DNA of 64,000 bases from Symbiodinium natans (lineage: Eukaryota > Sar > Dinophyceae > Suessiales > Symbiodiniaceae), in the NCBI GenBank assembly GCA_905221605.1, contig CAJNDS010002193.1, positions 297,001 through 361,000 of the forward strand, read 5' to 3'. The position numbers were made by a program, and so were the translations under genes. How positions within the stretch are numbered: the first letter of the stretch is position 1; every line of letters begins with the position of its first letter. Shown piece by piece: positions 1-10,785 of the stretch. The notes below the pieces were generated by a model. That model was not told where the DNA came from. It was given only the letters and a program-made list of their open reading frames with translations, and did no database searches.

Positions 1-575
1 TTGCCGAGAAAAAAAAAATGGTTCGAACCCCAACCCGAACCCAACCCCGAACCCCGAACCCCCCCCCCCCCCCTCGAACCCGAACTCGAACCGAACCCGA
101 ACCGGAACCCCCCCCCCCACCCGAAAAAAAAGGGTCCCCGAACCCGAACCCTGAAACCGAACTCGAACCCAACCGAACCCGACCCGACCCGAACCGGAAC
201 CGAACCGGAACCGCCCCCCCCCCCCCCCCGAAAAAAAATGTCCCGAACCCGAACCTGAACTTGAGGCGGAACCTCACCATAAACCAGCCGCCTGTCCCCC
301 CCCCCCCCCAAAAAAAAAAAAGGTTCCGAACCCGAACCCTACCCGAACCCGAACCGAACCGAACCGGAACCCGCCCCCCCCCCCCCCGAAAAAAAAATGT
401 CCCGAACCCGAACCTGAACTTGACCGAACCTCACCATAACCAGCCTTAAACCCGACCCGAACCCGAACCCAACCCGAACCCGAACCCCCCTCCCCCCCCC
501 ACAAAAAAAAGGTTTCCGAACCTGAACCCGAACCCGAACCGGAACCGCCCCCCCCTTCCCGAACCCGAACCGGAA

Positions 576-606
<31 letters not shown>

Positions 607-659
607 GTTCGAACCCGAACCCGAACCCGAACCCGAACCCGAACCCGAACCCGAACCAC
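1..659. repeat. CCGAAC/CCCGAA hexamer block with C and A runs
   Basis: Tandem CCGAAC-like hexamers alternate with runs of C and with short A runs. A larger unit seems duplicated: the run of C, eight A, ATG and a following GAACTTGA segment at about 225-285 recurs at about 378-440, a period near 156 bp. The proline/arginine/glycine-rich open frames on both strands are by-products of the hexamer and are not called as genes. Confidence 0.85.
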
Positions 660-1057
660 TTAGAGTCCTAAGTCCCATGAGAACCGGTGGCATTGAGTCG
701 AAGGGTTTCCTTTAGACTTTTAGGGTTGAGGGTTTAGGGTTTAGGTTTTAGGTTTTAGGGTTTAGGGTTTAGGCTTTAGGCTTTAGGGTTTAGGGTTTAG
801 GGTTTAGGGCTCACAGAGACACCCTTGCAAAAAGCCCTGAGGCCCAAGCTTTGAGACCCTTCACAGAGACCTGAGACCCTTCGACCGCATGGGCTTGGAA
901 TGTTCCCCCTTATACTAACAGCCTCTTAGTAGGAGTTATAATGGACGTACTAGAATCCCTATGAAGCTGAGTAGACGGGGGAACGTCCCAACCCTGCACA
1001 GACACCTAAACCCTAAACCCTAAACCCTAAACCCTAAACCCTAAACCCTAAACCCAG
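660..1057. other. Intron-like spacer with heptamer arrays and a palindromic element
   Basis: Holds TTTAGGG-type repeats (720-808), a copy of palindromic family A (about 900-988) and a CCCTAAA array (1005-1055). No gene recognised. Confidence 0.6.
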
Positions 1058-1153
1058 GGGCCATGGTGGACTTCGTGCGCAACCTGCGCGCGGGGAAGTC
1101 GTCCCCACGGCGCTGCCAGACTGTGCCATGGCCCGCATGGAGCGAGCTGTCAA
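1058..1153 (+). CDS. Candidate exon, unknown protein
   Basis: CCCTAAA array then CAG acceptor; the segment ends at A-A|GTTTAGGG, where the telomeric heptamer supplies the GT donor. GC-rich and open in all three frames, one reading AMVDFVRNLRAGKSS. The frame cannot be fixed and no domain is recognised. Flanks match the pattern of the confirmed EF-hand exons downstream. Confidence 0.35.
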
Positions 1154-3835
1154 GTTTAGGGTTTAGGGTTTAGGGTTTAGGGGTTAGGGGTTAGGGTTTA
1201 GGGTTTAGGGTTTAGGGCTTAGGGTTTAGGGTTTAGGGGTTTAGGGCCTGAAAGGGTCCGAAAAGTAGAAGCCTCTAAGACCCACCCACCTGGCAGCCTC
1301 CTAAACCCTAAACCCTAAACCCACTGGTACCCCCTGATGATAATTCCCATGAAGGACTGTTCGTACAAGGGGGAACATCCCAAAGTCTATGTTCTGGATC
1401 CTTCCAGAAGTCTGGGCAGGGCTTTGAACTGAATCTCGAATCACCGAATAGTTTTTGGGGCATGGCCAGGAGTTACCTTGCACACGTGACATCGCTGCCC
1501 TTTCAGGGCTCGATAATGTGGAGGTGGGGGGGGGGGGGGGGGGGGGCGGGGAGAGCGGTACCCTTTAACGGGACCCTAAGAGGCCGCCCGCGGTTTCAAT
1601 TCAGGACCCTCCAAAAAGCCCAAGAGCAGGATGCTACAAGAAGTCGATGTGGAGGGGTGTTCTACATGTGGGGTTTGGGGGACCTCCTGCTCACCCTAGG
1701 CAGAAAGCAGGGGAGTCTCACCTCTCAATTTTTGAACCCCCACCCCCTCCCGAATAGACGCCCCGGATGCTGGTAGCCCTTACAAGACAAGTGCAAGCTT
1801 GTCCCTCACCCTGAGCCTGAACTGCAAACTTGAAAACTTATTAAGCCCAAGCCATAAGCACCGAATCCGTATCAGCCCCAGTTGTAAAGCTGAGCTGCAA
1901 GCTTCACAAGTTCTAATATCTATGAACTTCGAAGTCCGGAAGAAGCCCAGCTGACTGTGACTGTTTCTGGGGATCATCATATTCCTCATCCTACACCCTG
2001 CTTGGAAGCCCTCTTGACTTAGTAAGTAGGGGTTAGTAAGGTGGGTTATGGGGATGATCATAGGGTTTCAAGGGGATACTGAGGAGACAGGCTTGGTAAG
2101 GTGGTTATGGGGATTAGAATCGGGTTTCCAGGGCATACTAGGACTTACTAAGCTACTATTTCATTTCCTTAAGAACCCCTCACGTATGAAAAAAAATCAT
2201 GTTCCCTATAGGGGTAATATAAGGGATGATTAATAACATAATATGTTTCATTGTCTTGGGAGGTTCTCAGGCTCCCCTAGCCATAAACCCTAAACCCTAA
2301 ACCCTAAACCCTAAACCCTAAACCCTAAACCCTAAGAACGCCTTACATCGATAGAGCTTCTAAGTGAACCCATCCCAGTCTCCGTTTCGCTCTGCACCGC
2401 CGAGCCCGGGCGTCGCTAAGCTCTGCCTTTGAGGTTTCAAGGGTTTAGGGTTGAGGGTTTAGGGTTGAGGGTCTAGCGTTTAGGGTTTAGGGTCGAAGGG
2501 CAGGGGCTACAGGGTTTTAAACTTTAGGTGCTTAGGGGTATTTGATGAGGCCCAGCGGCACCCTTTCTCCGCAGAGAGAGACAACATACCGTACCCCGGT
2601 TCGACTAGCACCCGATTACTTAGATACTTAGCTCATCGCGCTTGAACATGGGGTCTAGGGATTTCGGGTTTAGGGTTTAGGGTTTAAGGTGTTTTGTGTT
2701 TAGGGTTTGGGGGTTTTGGGGTTTTCGGTTTTCGGGCCTCAGGGGTTTTTAGGTTTTGGGTTTCCTAAACCCTAAAAAACCCTAAACCCTGAATCCCTAA
2801 TCCCTAAACCCTAAACCCTAAACTACGTTCAGGCTCTTAGGCAGAGCTTGAGGTCAACCCCTAGCCCTTCATTCGGTGTTCACCCTAGGTCCGCCGCGCC
2901 TCCTTCAGTTGCCGGATTTCGGGCTCAGGGTTTTTTAGGGTTTAGGGTTTAGTGTTTAGGGTTTATAGGGTTGTAAACTCTACAGGGTTTGGGGTTTAGG
3001 GTTTAGGGTTTAGGGTTTGGGGTTTAGGGTTTAGGGTTTGGGGTTTGGGGTTTAGGGATTATAGGGTTTAGGGTTTGGGGTTTAGGGTTTAAACGTTTTT
3101 TGGGGATGATAGGGTTTATAGCGTTGAGGGTTTAAGGTAGACAGAGGGCGCATAGCTCCCCAAACCTCCCAAAAGCCAGCCTCCAAACCCCAAGCCCCCA
3201 AGCCCTAAAGTCCAAGCCCTAAACCCTAGACCCTAGACCCTAGACCCTAAAGCCTAAACCCTGAACCCTAAACCCTACACCCCAAGCCCTAAACCCCAAA
3301 CCCTAAACCCCAAACCCCAATACTCCGCACTCCCGAACCCTAAGCCCCACCTGATACATCCTCATTCCATCTCCTGTGCTTTTGACCGTAAGAAATTGGA
3401 ATTGGCATTTGTGGTCGTTTAGGGTTCAGGGTTATATAACTACATAGTATAATCATGTAGGGTACATAGCCGATAATCTTGTCAGCCATGTGCCCCCCTA
3501 GAGTTCACGCATTCGACGTGTCGCGCCTCAATCCCGAATGATAAATCAGACTCTTCAGTGGAGGCTTTGGATTTACCCTAGGCCCTAAGCCCTAAAACTA
3601 GAAAGCCCTAGACCCTACAACCAATAAAGCCATAAACCCTAAACCCCTTAGCCCCAAAACCCCAAAACCCTAAATCCAAAGCCCTAAACCCTAAATCCCT
3701 AAATCCTCAAAAGCCCCTAACCAGAAACCCTAAAACTAAACCCCAAAGCCCCAGACCCTGCAGTACAGGCTCTGGTCCCTTTATAGTTATACTGTAATGA
3801 CCCCCAAAACCCTATTCTAATTATTATGGCCTCAG
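1154..3835. other. Repeat-rich spacer, no confirmed gene
   Basis: Heptamer arrays in both orientations (1154-1240, 2284-2334, 2440-2500, 2935-3080, 3180-3330, 3575-3755), family A (1323-1384), a G run (1527-1547), family C (1992-2150) and a family-B-like piece (2154-2235). A small open stretch at about 2380-2433, between a CAG acceptor and a GAG|GTTTCAAGG donor, could be an exon (LRFALHRRARASLSSAFE) but has no independent support. Confidence 0.5.
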
Positions 3836-3898
3836 GCCACACTGCGCAACACGCCGAGCCCGGCGACGACCGCGCCCAGCCCTGCCCTGTCCTCAAGA
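3836..3898 (+). CDS. Candidate exon, unknown protein
   Basis: GC-rich segment after a CTCAG acceptor and before a GTTATAGGG donor that leads into a TTTAGGG array. Two frames are open (ATLRNTPSPATTAPSP or HTAQHAEPGDDRAQP), both rich in G/C at third positions. No domain. Confidence 0.3.
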
Positions 3899-5400
3899 GT
3901 TATAGGGTTTAGGGTTTTTCGGTTTAGGGTTTAGGGTTTAGGGTTTAGGGTTTAGGGCGTCAGGGGTGGGATTTCCTTGGGGAGAGCCCGGAAGGGCTCA
4001 CATACCTAAAATGTGGGTTCTAGTAGTTATAGCTTTACAGGGATAGTGTTTTGGGTGATCCCTTTAAGGGGATTCTATTCCATTTGGGGGTACAAAAGTG
4101 GAACCCCGAATTGGGGAAATGCACATAAAGGGGTATATGGGGAGCAGTTTCCATGTACGCGTACGATGATTTCGATCGGGCTCGATACCTTAACAGACAT
4201 TGTGGAGCACAGGGTGTTCGGTCCCGCTAAACCCTAAACCCTAAACCCTAAACCCTAAACCCTAAACCCTAAACGTTCATATGATTCCCAAGGTTGACTT
4301 TGAGCCAAAGTCAGGCAGTCGTCGGGCTTGTCGTCCTGTTGGGGGCTCCTGTTAGCGGCTTCTTCTTTGGAAAGGCACATAGAGAAACTGGGGCTTGCTT
4401 GCGGGACTTGGTAGGGAGCTGCATAGTAGCACTTTGCAGAAAAGGCTTTCACGACCACCCCGATTGCTCGAAAAAAATCCCCGACAGGCCAGCCCGAGCA
4501 CAGAGCAGCTTTGTTCTTTTTTTGCGTGGCTTTCGAAGGAGCACCCTACACTGAGGGGTTTCCCGAAGACCTTCTTCAACATGACAGCTTCATGTCCAGC
4601 CCTTGGACGAATTCCAAAGGCAGCGACTCCTATGGTTCAAGCTTCGCTACTTGTCATGGCTCTTGCGGCTTCAGATGAAGCATCCTGCTGGGCATGGGCT
4701 GCTCCTGGACAAAATGTGGTGCACCGGTGGCTTCACCTCCGCACTTCTCATAACTCTACCTTGGGATGTTCCCTCCTCATACGAACAGTCCTGAATAGGG
4801 ATTATGATTATAGTACCCCCTATTCGAATCCCTATGAAGACTGTTAGTATAAGGGGCGAACATCCCAACCCAACACCCAGAACCCAAAACCCTAAATCCT
4901 AAACCCTAAACCTTGCTTGCTTTGGAGGGATGTAGGCATTGGGCGGACTAACTTTGGAGCCCGACAAGTTGCGCAGCTGGTGATGTTTAGAGGCCATTTA
5001 CAAGGCAATCCCTTAGGCCGTAGGGTTTCGGGGTTTAGGGTTTAGGGACCAGACCCGAAACCCTAAACACTCACAGCTGCCAGATGGGCTATGGGTCCGA
5101 GCTTCGGGTTACCGCGTTTCGGGTTTAGAGTTTAGGCGTTAGGGTGTAGGATTTAGGGTTTGGGGCTTAGGGTGTGGGGGTTGGGTTTGGGTTGGGACTG
5201 GCCGAGCTCCTGCCCAGGATCTAGTTCTGACGCTGCCGCGAACAGAGGCTGCCCGAGCTGAGGCGCACCCACGCTGCTAGGGCCTTTGGGGTTTAGGGTT
5301 CAGGGTTTAGGGTTTAGGGTTTAGGGTTTAGGGTTTAGGTAAACCCTAAGCCCTAAACCCTAAACCATCAACCCTAAACGTTGACAAGGGGATTACCAGA
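3899..5400. other. Spacer with unique island 4290-4750 and family A element
   Basis: TTTAGGG array (3906-3957), CCCTAAA array (4226-4273), about 460 bp of unique sequence with overlapping short frames on both strands, a full palindromic family A copy (4753-4868) and more heptamers. A short open stretch at about 4938-4979 (ALGGLTLEPDKLRS) lies between a TAG acceptor and a GTGATG donor and could be an exon. No gene is claimed. Confidence 0.4.
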
Positions 5401-5690
5401 ACAAGACCATGCAAGAACACGTCAGAGTGGAACCTAGCAGTTCTTCGATGGTTGGTGCACCACCTGCGCTGAAGACGAAGCAGAATAAGATACCCAGCCA
5501 GAGCCCCGATTCGTTGCCACCGGCAGACGAGCTGCAGCCCAAGCAGCCCATCCTGCCTGCTCAAGTCATCGGGCGAATGCTTGTGCGCGGGCTGCCAGGG
5601 TACAACCTCAGACTAAGTCGAAGGCCAAGCCGGGATCCTAGAAATCCTTGCATAGATGGCATGCACTGCTGCAAAAGCCCCGACTCTTTA
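5391..5690 (+). other. Unique-sequence island with open frame
   Basis: About 300 bp free of heptamers inside a repeat-rich region, bounded by CCCTAAA repeats on both sides. A frame from an ATG at 5409 stays open to 5732 and reads Ser/Pro/Lys-rich (VEPSSSSMVGAPPALKTKQ and on). The end runs into the repeat, so the last residues are artefact. It could be an exon, a retrotransposed fragment or chance. Confidence 0.3.
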
Positions 5691-5930
5691 GCCCTAAACC
5701 CTCATACCCAAACCCTAAACCCTGAACCCTAAGCCCTAAACCCTAAGCCTAGACCCTCAACCTTCAAGCCCTTGTAACTTGAAATTAATCAAAAATCCAG
5801 AAACGAAACCCCTCGAAACTTTCCCCGAGAACTTTCCCGGGCCTGAACCCTGAATAATTTCATTTAATTTCAATAAACCCCAAGCCCTAAACCCCGAACC
5901 CAAAGCCTTCAAACCGGAGCCCTGAACCCT

Positions 5931-6061
5931 GAACCCTAAACCCTAAACCCTAAACCCTACACCCTACACCCTAAACCCTAAACCCTAAACCCTAAACCCT
6001 AAACCCTAAACCCTAAACCCTAAACCCTAAACCCTAAACCCTAAACCCTAAACCCTAAACC
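5931..6061 (-). repeat. CCCTAAA array
   Basis: About 18 nearly perfect CCCTAAA heptamers with a few CCCTACA variants at the left. It ends 13 bp before the acceptor of the candidate exon at 6075. Confidence 0.95.
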
Positions 6062-6074
6062 CCACCTCTTGCAG

Positions 6075-6172
6075 TTCAAAGAGATCCGTGTAGGTGCTGC
6101 CCCCCGTGGCGAGCCCGCGAACCCAGCGCTGGCACTGGACGGCCACCACGCTGAAAGAGGCGGGCGACTGGG
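6075..6172 (+). CDS. Candidate exon, unknown protein
   Basis: Acceptor CTCTTGCAG directly after a CCCTAAA array; donor GG|GTTTAGGG at the first TTTAGGG unit. Open for 32 codons (FKEIRVGAAPRGEPANPALA and on). It has the array-exon-array layout of the EF exons. No domain recognised. Confidence 0.45.
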
Positions 6173-7514
6173 GTTTAGGGTTTAGGGTTTAGGGTTCAGG
6201 GTTTAGGGTTCAGGGTTTAAGGTTTTGGGTTTAGGGTTATGTATCTTCCCTTCTTGGGCTTAAGAGGGTCTAGGAATATTTCTCAGAGGGTGTTGAGGGC
6301 CATGCTACCGAGGTCTAGGTCGAAGTTTTATTGTTTAAGGGCTTGGATTTTCAGGGTTTAGGTTTTAGCCTTCAGGGTTGAGGGTTCAAGGGTACTGGGC
6401 TTGAGGTTTGGCAACTTCTACTACTAATCAAACCGTAGGCCCTGAGGACTCTCTTTACGAGACTGCGGGACCACCCTATGAACCGTATAAGCTCTCGAAA
6501 AGCCAATAAACCTTAACGTCAACTAAGCCCCATGCACCCCGCAAGCCCTATCAACCCTACAAGGCCTATGTGCTTCATCAGCTAGGCCCTAGAATGTTCA
6601 TTAGGCCCAGATTGGATCCCACAGACTTTACTTCGTGCCGTAGCCGGTTGGGCTAAACGCTATGAGCTCTATGGACTCTCAACTGGGGTTTCCTTTGAGG
6701 TTTAGGGTTTAGGGTTTTGGGGTTTGGGGTTTACGGCCTGGGGATTTCGGGCGCCTTGTATGAAACTGAGAGAGTCATGCCAATGGCCAGTCGCCCTTAG
6801 AGATCGCCTTCAAGACCCTAAACCCTGCATCCAGGGATTAAGGCTCGAACTCCGAAGGGTTCACCTTAGTATACTCCTAATATAGCCCTTATACTACCTC
6901 AAGGATCTTTAGAAAGGTTCCCCAAAACCCAAGGGTACAACCTTAAGGGTCCAAGGTACAGCCCCTAGACTACACCCCGAGCCTGCCCGCAGAATCTTCG
7001 CAAGACCCCGCGGCGAGCCGCATCGAGGACATCCGAACCGGAGTCCAACCAGTGTGGGCTTGAGGGATTGCTTGGCTCTTTTAGGGTTTAGGGTTAGGGT
7101 TTAGGGTTTAGGTTTAGGGTTTAGGGTTTAGGGTGTAGGGTGTAGGGTGTAGGGTTTAGGGTTTAGGGTTTAGGGTTTAGGGTTCAGTGCCTTAGAGGGC
7201 GTTCACGACTTTAGGAGCTTTCGTCGGGTGCATAGTTCTTTTGGTGCTAGAAGCATGCTCGGACCATTACCCCCCTGCCCCCCAGCCCTTCTTGTGGGTT
7301 AGGCCCTCTTTTCAGGGGTAACATGCCCGGATATCATCAAGGAATCAAGAAAACCGGGTTCCTTGCTTTGCCGGATTTCTGGGGAGGGTATCACGATCAA
7401 AGCTCTTGACAAAGCCCTTGACGCAGTTCTACTAAGATCTAAACCCCTAAACCGCAAGGCGGGCACCTCTTTAGATTCGAAGCCCCCTCTGGGATAAAGT
7501 TGGATTGGTTGGTT

Positions 7515-7625
7515 CAGGGTTTAGGGTTTAGGGTTTAGGGTTTAGGGTTTAGGGTTTAGGGTTTAGGGTTTAGGGTTTAGGGTTTAGGGTTTAGGGTTTA
7601 GGGTTTAGGGTTTAGGGTTTAGGGT
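7515..7625 (+). repeat. TTTAGGG array
   Basis: About 16 perfect TTTAGGG heptamers, one of the cleanest arrays in the window, followed by unique sequence. Confidence 0.95.
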
Positions 7626-7639
7626 GTGGGGCAACCAGC

Positions 7640-7990
7640 ACCATTGTCTGAGAGGTCCGACCAAGTTGTGCTGAGTGCAGAATGCTTCAAACACGAACGC
7701 AGGCAGTCGATTGATGGTCGAGAAGGAGTGTGAGCAGTGTGAGCTACCCTCAGAGCTTCAATCCGCCAGACCCATCGTGTACAAGAACGCGACGTTCAAG
7801 AATGCTGAGGATGAGCCATTGCCATCGTCTAAACGGGCGAGGATGAAGGGCAGCACCTCGCCAAACACATTTCCTTTTGAACCCATTGTTTACCAAACAT
7901 TTGTGTTTGGAGTCCAGGGGCCTTGCTTCCTGAGCCACGAAACCTCAGAAATGCTACAAGATACAACAGAAAGTGCGTCTGGGCATTTTG
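7640..7990 (+). other. Unique-sequence island with open frame
   Basis: A heptamer-free stretch of 350 bp between TTTAGGG on the left and CCCTAAA on the right, the opposite of the exon layout. An open frame starts at ATG 7675 and has balanced composition, with pieces such as MVEKECEQCELPSELQS and EPIVYQTFVFGVQGPCF. No family is recognised. It may be a fragment of an inserted gene or mobile element. Confidence 0.3.
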
Positions 7991-8024
7991 AAACCCTAAA
8001 CCCTGAACCCTAAACCCTAAACCC

Positions 8025-8105
8025 TAAGAACCCTAAGAACCCTAAGAACCCTAAGAACCCTAAGAACCCTAAGAACCCTAAGAACCCTAAGAGCCCTAAG
8101 AACCC
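8025..8105 (-). repeat. CCCTAAGAA nonamer array
   Basis: About nine tandem copies of a nine-base unit, CCCTAAGAA, a local derivative of the CCCTAAA heptamer. Confidence 0.9.
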
Positions 8106-8249
8106 TAAACCCCTAAACCCCGAAACCCCGAAACCCTGAACCCCAAAGCCTAAACCCCAAACCCTAAACCCTAAACTCCTGAACCCTGAACCCTAAACCC
8201 TAAACCCCAAACCCTAAACCCTAAACCCTAAACCCTAAACCTTCTCAAG

Positions 8250-8335
8250 GACCTGGGCCATGCTGAAGCAGCAGCGCACGAAGCCGCAGCCCGCGCTTCC
8301 CGAGAGCGAGTGCGCGCACCAGGCCGAGGGCGGGG
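8250..8335 (+). CDS. Candidate exon, unknown protein
   Basis: Acceptor CTTCTCAAG after a CCCTAAA array, donor GGG|GTTTAGGG. The best frame (WAMLKQQRTKPQPALPESE and on) has mostly G or C at codon third positions. No domain. Confidence 0.45.
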
Positions 8336-10027
8336 GTTTAGGGTTTAGGGTTTGGGGTTTAGGGTTTGGGGTTTATAGGGTTTAGGGTTTGGGGTTTAGG
8401 GTTTAGGGTTTCGTGTTTGGGGGTTAGGGTTTAAGGTTTGGGGTCTAGGGTTCACGGTTTAGGGCTTTAGTGGCTTTAGGACTTTTGGACTTTTTGTTGC
8501 GGCTTTAGGGTTTTGGCATGTAGGGTTTAGGGTTGAGGGTTGAGGGTTTAGTGTTTAGGGTTTTAGGGTCTTTTGGCATTTCAGGGTCGTTTTTGTGTTT
8601 TTTGTTTAGGGCTTCTGGGCTTTTCGGGTTTTAGGGTTCTAAAGCCTAGACGTTATTGATGTTTTAGGCTTGGGTTTCTGGGTTTTTGGGCTTTTGGTTT
8701 TTTGGGTTTTTGGGTTTAGGGTTTAGGGTCTTTTGGGTTTGGAGTTCGGGGATCTTGGGTATGGTGCTTCCAGGATGCTCAGCTTAGGATGTGTCTGGCG
8801 TGTTTCGGCTTTTTACCCTAAACCCTAAACCCTAAACCCTAAACCTTAAACCCTAAACCCTAAACCCTAAACCCTGAACCCTACACCCTAAACCCTAAAC
8901 CCTAAACCCTTGGGTGTTTTGGCTTCGTGGTTTCTGGGTTTGGGGCTTAAGTTCTGCTCCATGGGCCCGAAATCTTCGTGGCCTTAAGCCCCTACAAACC
9001 CTACCCCCTAAGAATTAGGGTCTAGGGTTTAGGGTTTGGGGTTTAGGGGTTTAGGGTTTAGGGTTTAGGGTTTAGGGTTTAGGGTTACCTGGGAGTCCGA
9101 TAAGGGGCTTTATATTAGTTATTAGTAACCTACTAGATTCCTGATTAAGGGCTGTTACCTGGGAATCCATTTCGGAGCTTTTTAGTACCCCCTACTAGAC
9201 TAGACATGAAGGACTGTTAGTATAAGGGTTCCACATCCCAACCTACACCCTAAGAGCCCCAAGCCCAAACCCTATTCTGTTTGCAGGGTACCTAAAAATC
9301 CTACAAGAGGCTTTATATTCGTAACCTCAAGAATTTGGTTTTGGGTTCACCCAGCTTGAGGTTAGGGCCCTGAAGCCCGCATCTTACCTCGGAAGCCCTA
9401 CATCCCCATTGTTACGGGCCGCTAAAACCCCTTAGCCGCAGCCTGCCTACTTAACTGTCACCGGCATAGGCAATATGCCCCGAGCCCTCAACCCTAATCC
9501 TGAATAACAAACCCTAAACCCCGAACCCCAAACCCTAAACGGTTTTGAGCCTTAAACCATCCAGAAGTAATTGCGAGAGTCGACCGAGTGACAGGTATAC
9601 CGGCGCAATGCCTACCTGGTGGGGAAGGCGGCCATTTGGGGGTTCAACGCTTGGGGGTTCAACCGTTCAACCCTCAACCATAATCCCTAAACCCTAAACC
9701 CTAAACCCTACACCCTAAACCCTAAACCCTAAACCGGCGTCGGGGTTGAGGGGCCACAGCTCTGAAGCCTCAACCCCGAACCTTAAGTCCTAAAGCCCAA
9801 GCCCTAGACTGAAAGGTAGCTGAGTCGTCGCCCTTTTGCCCCTTAAATCCCTAAAGCCCAAACCCCCAAAACCCTAAACCTCAAACCCGAACCCTATAAA
9901 CCTCAAACCCTAAACCCCACACCCTAAACCCCAAACCCCAAACCCTAAACCCTAAACCCTAAACCCTAAACCCCAAACCCTAAACCCCAAACCCCAAACC
10001 CTAAACCCTTAAACCCAAACCCCTCAG
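8336..10027. other. Intron-like spacer
   Basis: TTTAGGG and TTTGGGG repeats (8336-8480), degenerate G/T-rich repeat (8480-8740), CCCTAAA (8815-8910), TTTAGGG (9015-9085), a diverged family A copy (about 9081-9241) and a degenerate CCCTAAA stretch (9680-10020). One small open stretch at 9595-9641 (VYRRNAYLVGKAAIW) between GACAG and GG|GTTCAA may be an exon; it is unconfirmed. Confidence 0.45.
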
Positions 10028-10113
10028 GGCACTGAGGAGACGATCATCCTCCCTTCCTCCCCATCGGCCCGGGCGGCGGCCACCCCGGAGGCGGCCCGAA
10101 CCTCAAAACCAGG
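10028..10113 (+). CDS. Candidate exon, unknown protein
   Basis: Acceptor CCCTCAG after CCCTAAA-type repeats, donor CCAGG|GTTTAGGG. Open as GTEETIILPSSPSARAAA and on, or in a second arginine/proline-rich frame. Probably a low-complexity linker if coding. Confidence 0.4.
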
Positions 10114-10714
10114 GTTTAGGGTTTAGGGTTTAGGGTTTAGGGTTTAGGGTTTAGGGTGAGAGTTTAGGGTTTAGGGTTGCTGGGCATGGGGTTTGGAGTT
10201 CAGGTTAACGGTTAAGGTTTTTGGGGCTACAAAAGTCGAAGGGCTGGAGCGTAGGGTTCTGAACCGTCTGGTTCATGACATCGCCTTACACTCAGAACAC
10301 GCTGTATGCTGTGCCTGTCCTAACAAAACCCCAAATGCGAAGCCCTTTGTACCCGAAGCCCTAGAAGCCCTAAGACCTAAACCCCAAGCGCCCGAAAAGG
10401 GGGGGCATTCCGCAGCGCTTCTCCGCTACTGCAAGTCAGGGAGTCGAAGTCCATAAGCCCTCGGGTTTAAGGTTTAGGGTTAGGGTTTAGGGTTTAGGGT
10501 TTAGGGTTTAGGGTTTAGGGTTTAGGGTTTAGGGACAAAAACCCTAAACCTCGAGGCCCTAAGCCCCGGAACCCCTTGGCCCTATAAATAGCCCTGAATT
10601 GCCCCTAGATTTCCCTGCAGAACCCGAAATAACACCCTAAATAACCTTTCGTGACCCTAAATGACCCTAAACAACCCTAAGTAACCGTAAATAAACCTAA
10701 GCCCCAAAACCCAG
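10114..10714. other. Spacer with a weak exon candidate
   Basis: TTTAGGG arrays (10114-10180, 10468-10535) surround unique sequence. At 10416-10464, CCGCAG then RFSATASQGVEVHKPS then G|GTTTAAGG fits an exon but has no further support. 10536-10714 holds diverged CCCTAAA-like repeats. Confidence 0.4.
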
Positions 10715-10785
10715 GCCCTTTTCGCCGGCTCCACAAATAGCAGCCGACGCTCTTCGCGGGTGGGGGCCGCCTCGGTGTGCCTAGG
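10715..10785 (+). CDS. Candidate exon, unknown protein
   Basis: Acceptor ACCCAG, donor CTAGG|GTTTAG. Best frame ALFAGSTNSSRRSSRVGAAS; a second frame is open up to an earlier GTGTGC donor. Ser/Arg-rich, no domain. Confidence 0.35.

Larger units (their letters stand above)
6173..8249. other. Intron-like spacer
   Basis: TTTAGGG (6173-6236, 7080-7190), unique sequence with two weak exon candidates (6625-6699 TLLRAVAGWAKRYELYGL before GAG|GTTTAGGG; 6993-7051 SSQDPAASRIEDIRTG), a long TTTAGGG array (7515-7625), a unique island (7640-7990) and CCCTAAA-type arrays (7994-8240). None of the weak candidates has domain support. Confidence 0.4.

Noticed and set aside
1-693. Pro/Arg/Gly-rich open frames on both strands (up to 143 codons)
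   Set aside because: They are translations of CCGAAC hexamers and C runs; composition is fully explained by the repeat.
5931-6061. A true chromosome end (telomere)
   Set aside because: Arrays here are short, occur in both orientations throughout the window and are followed by coding exons, so they are interstitial.
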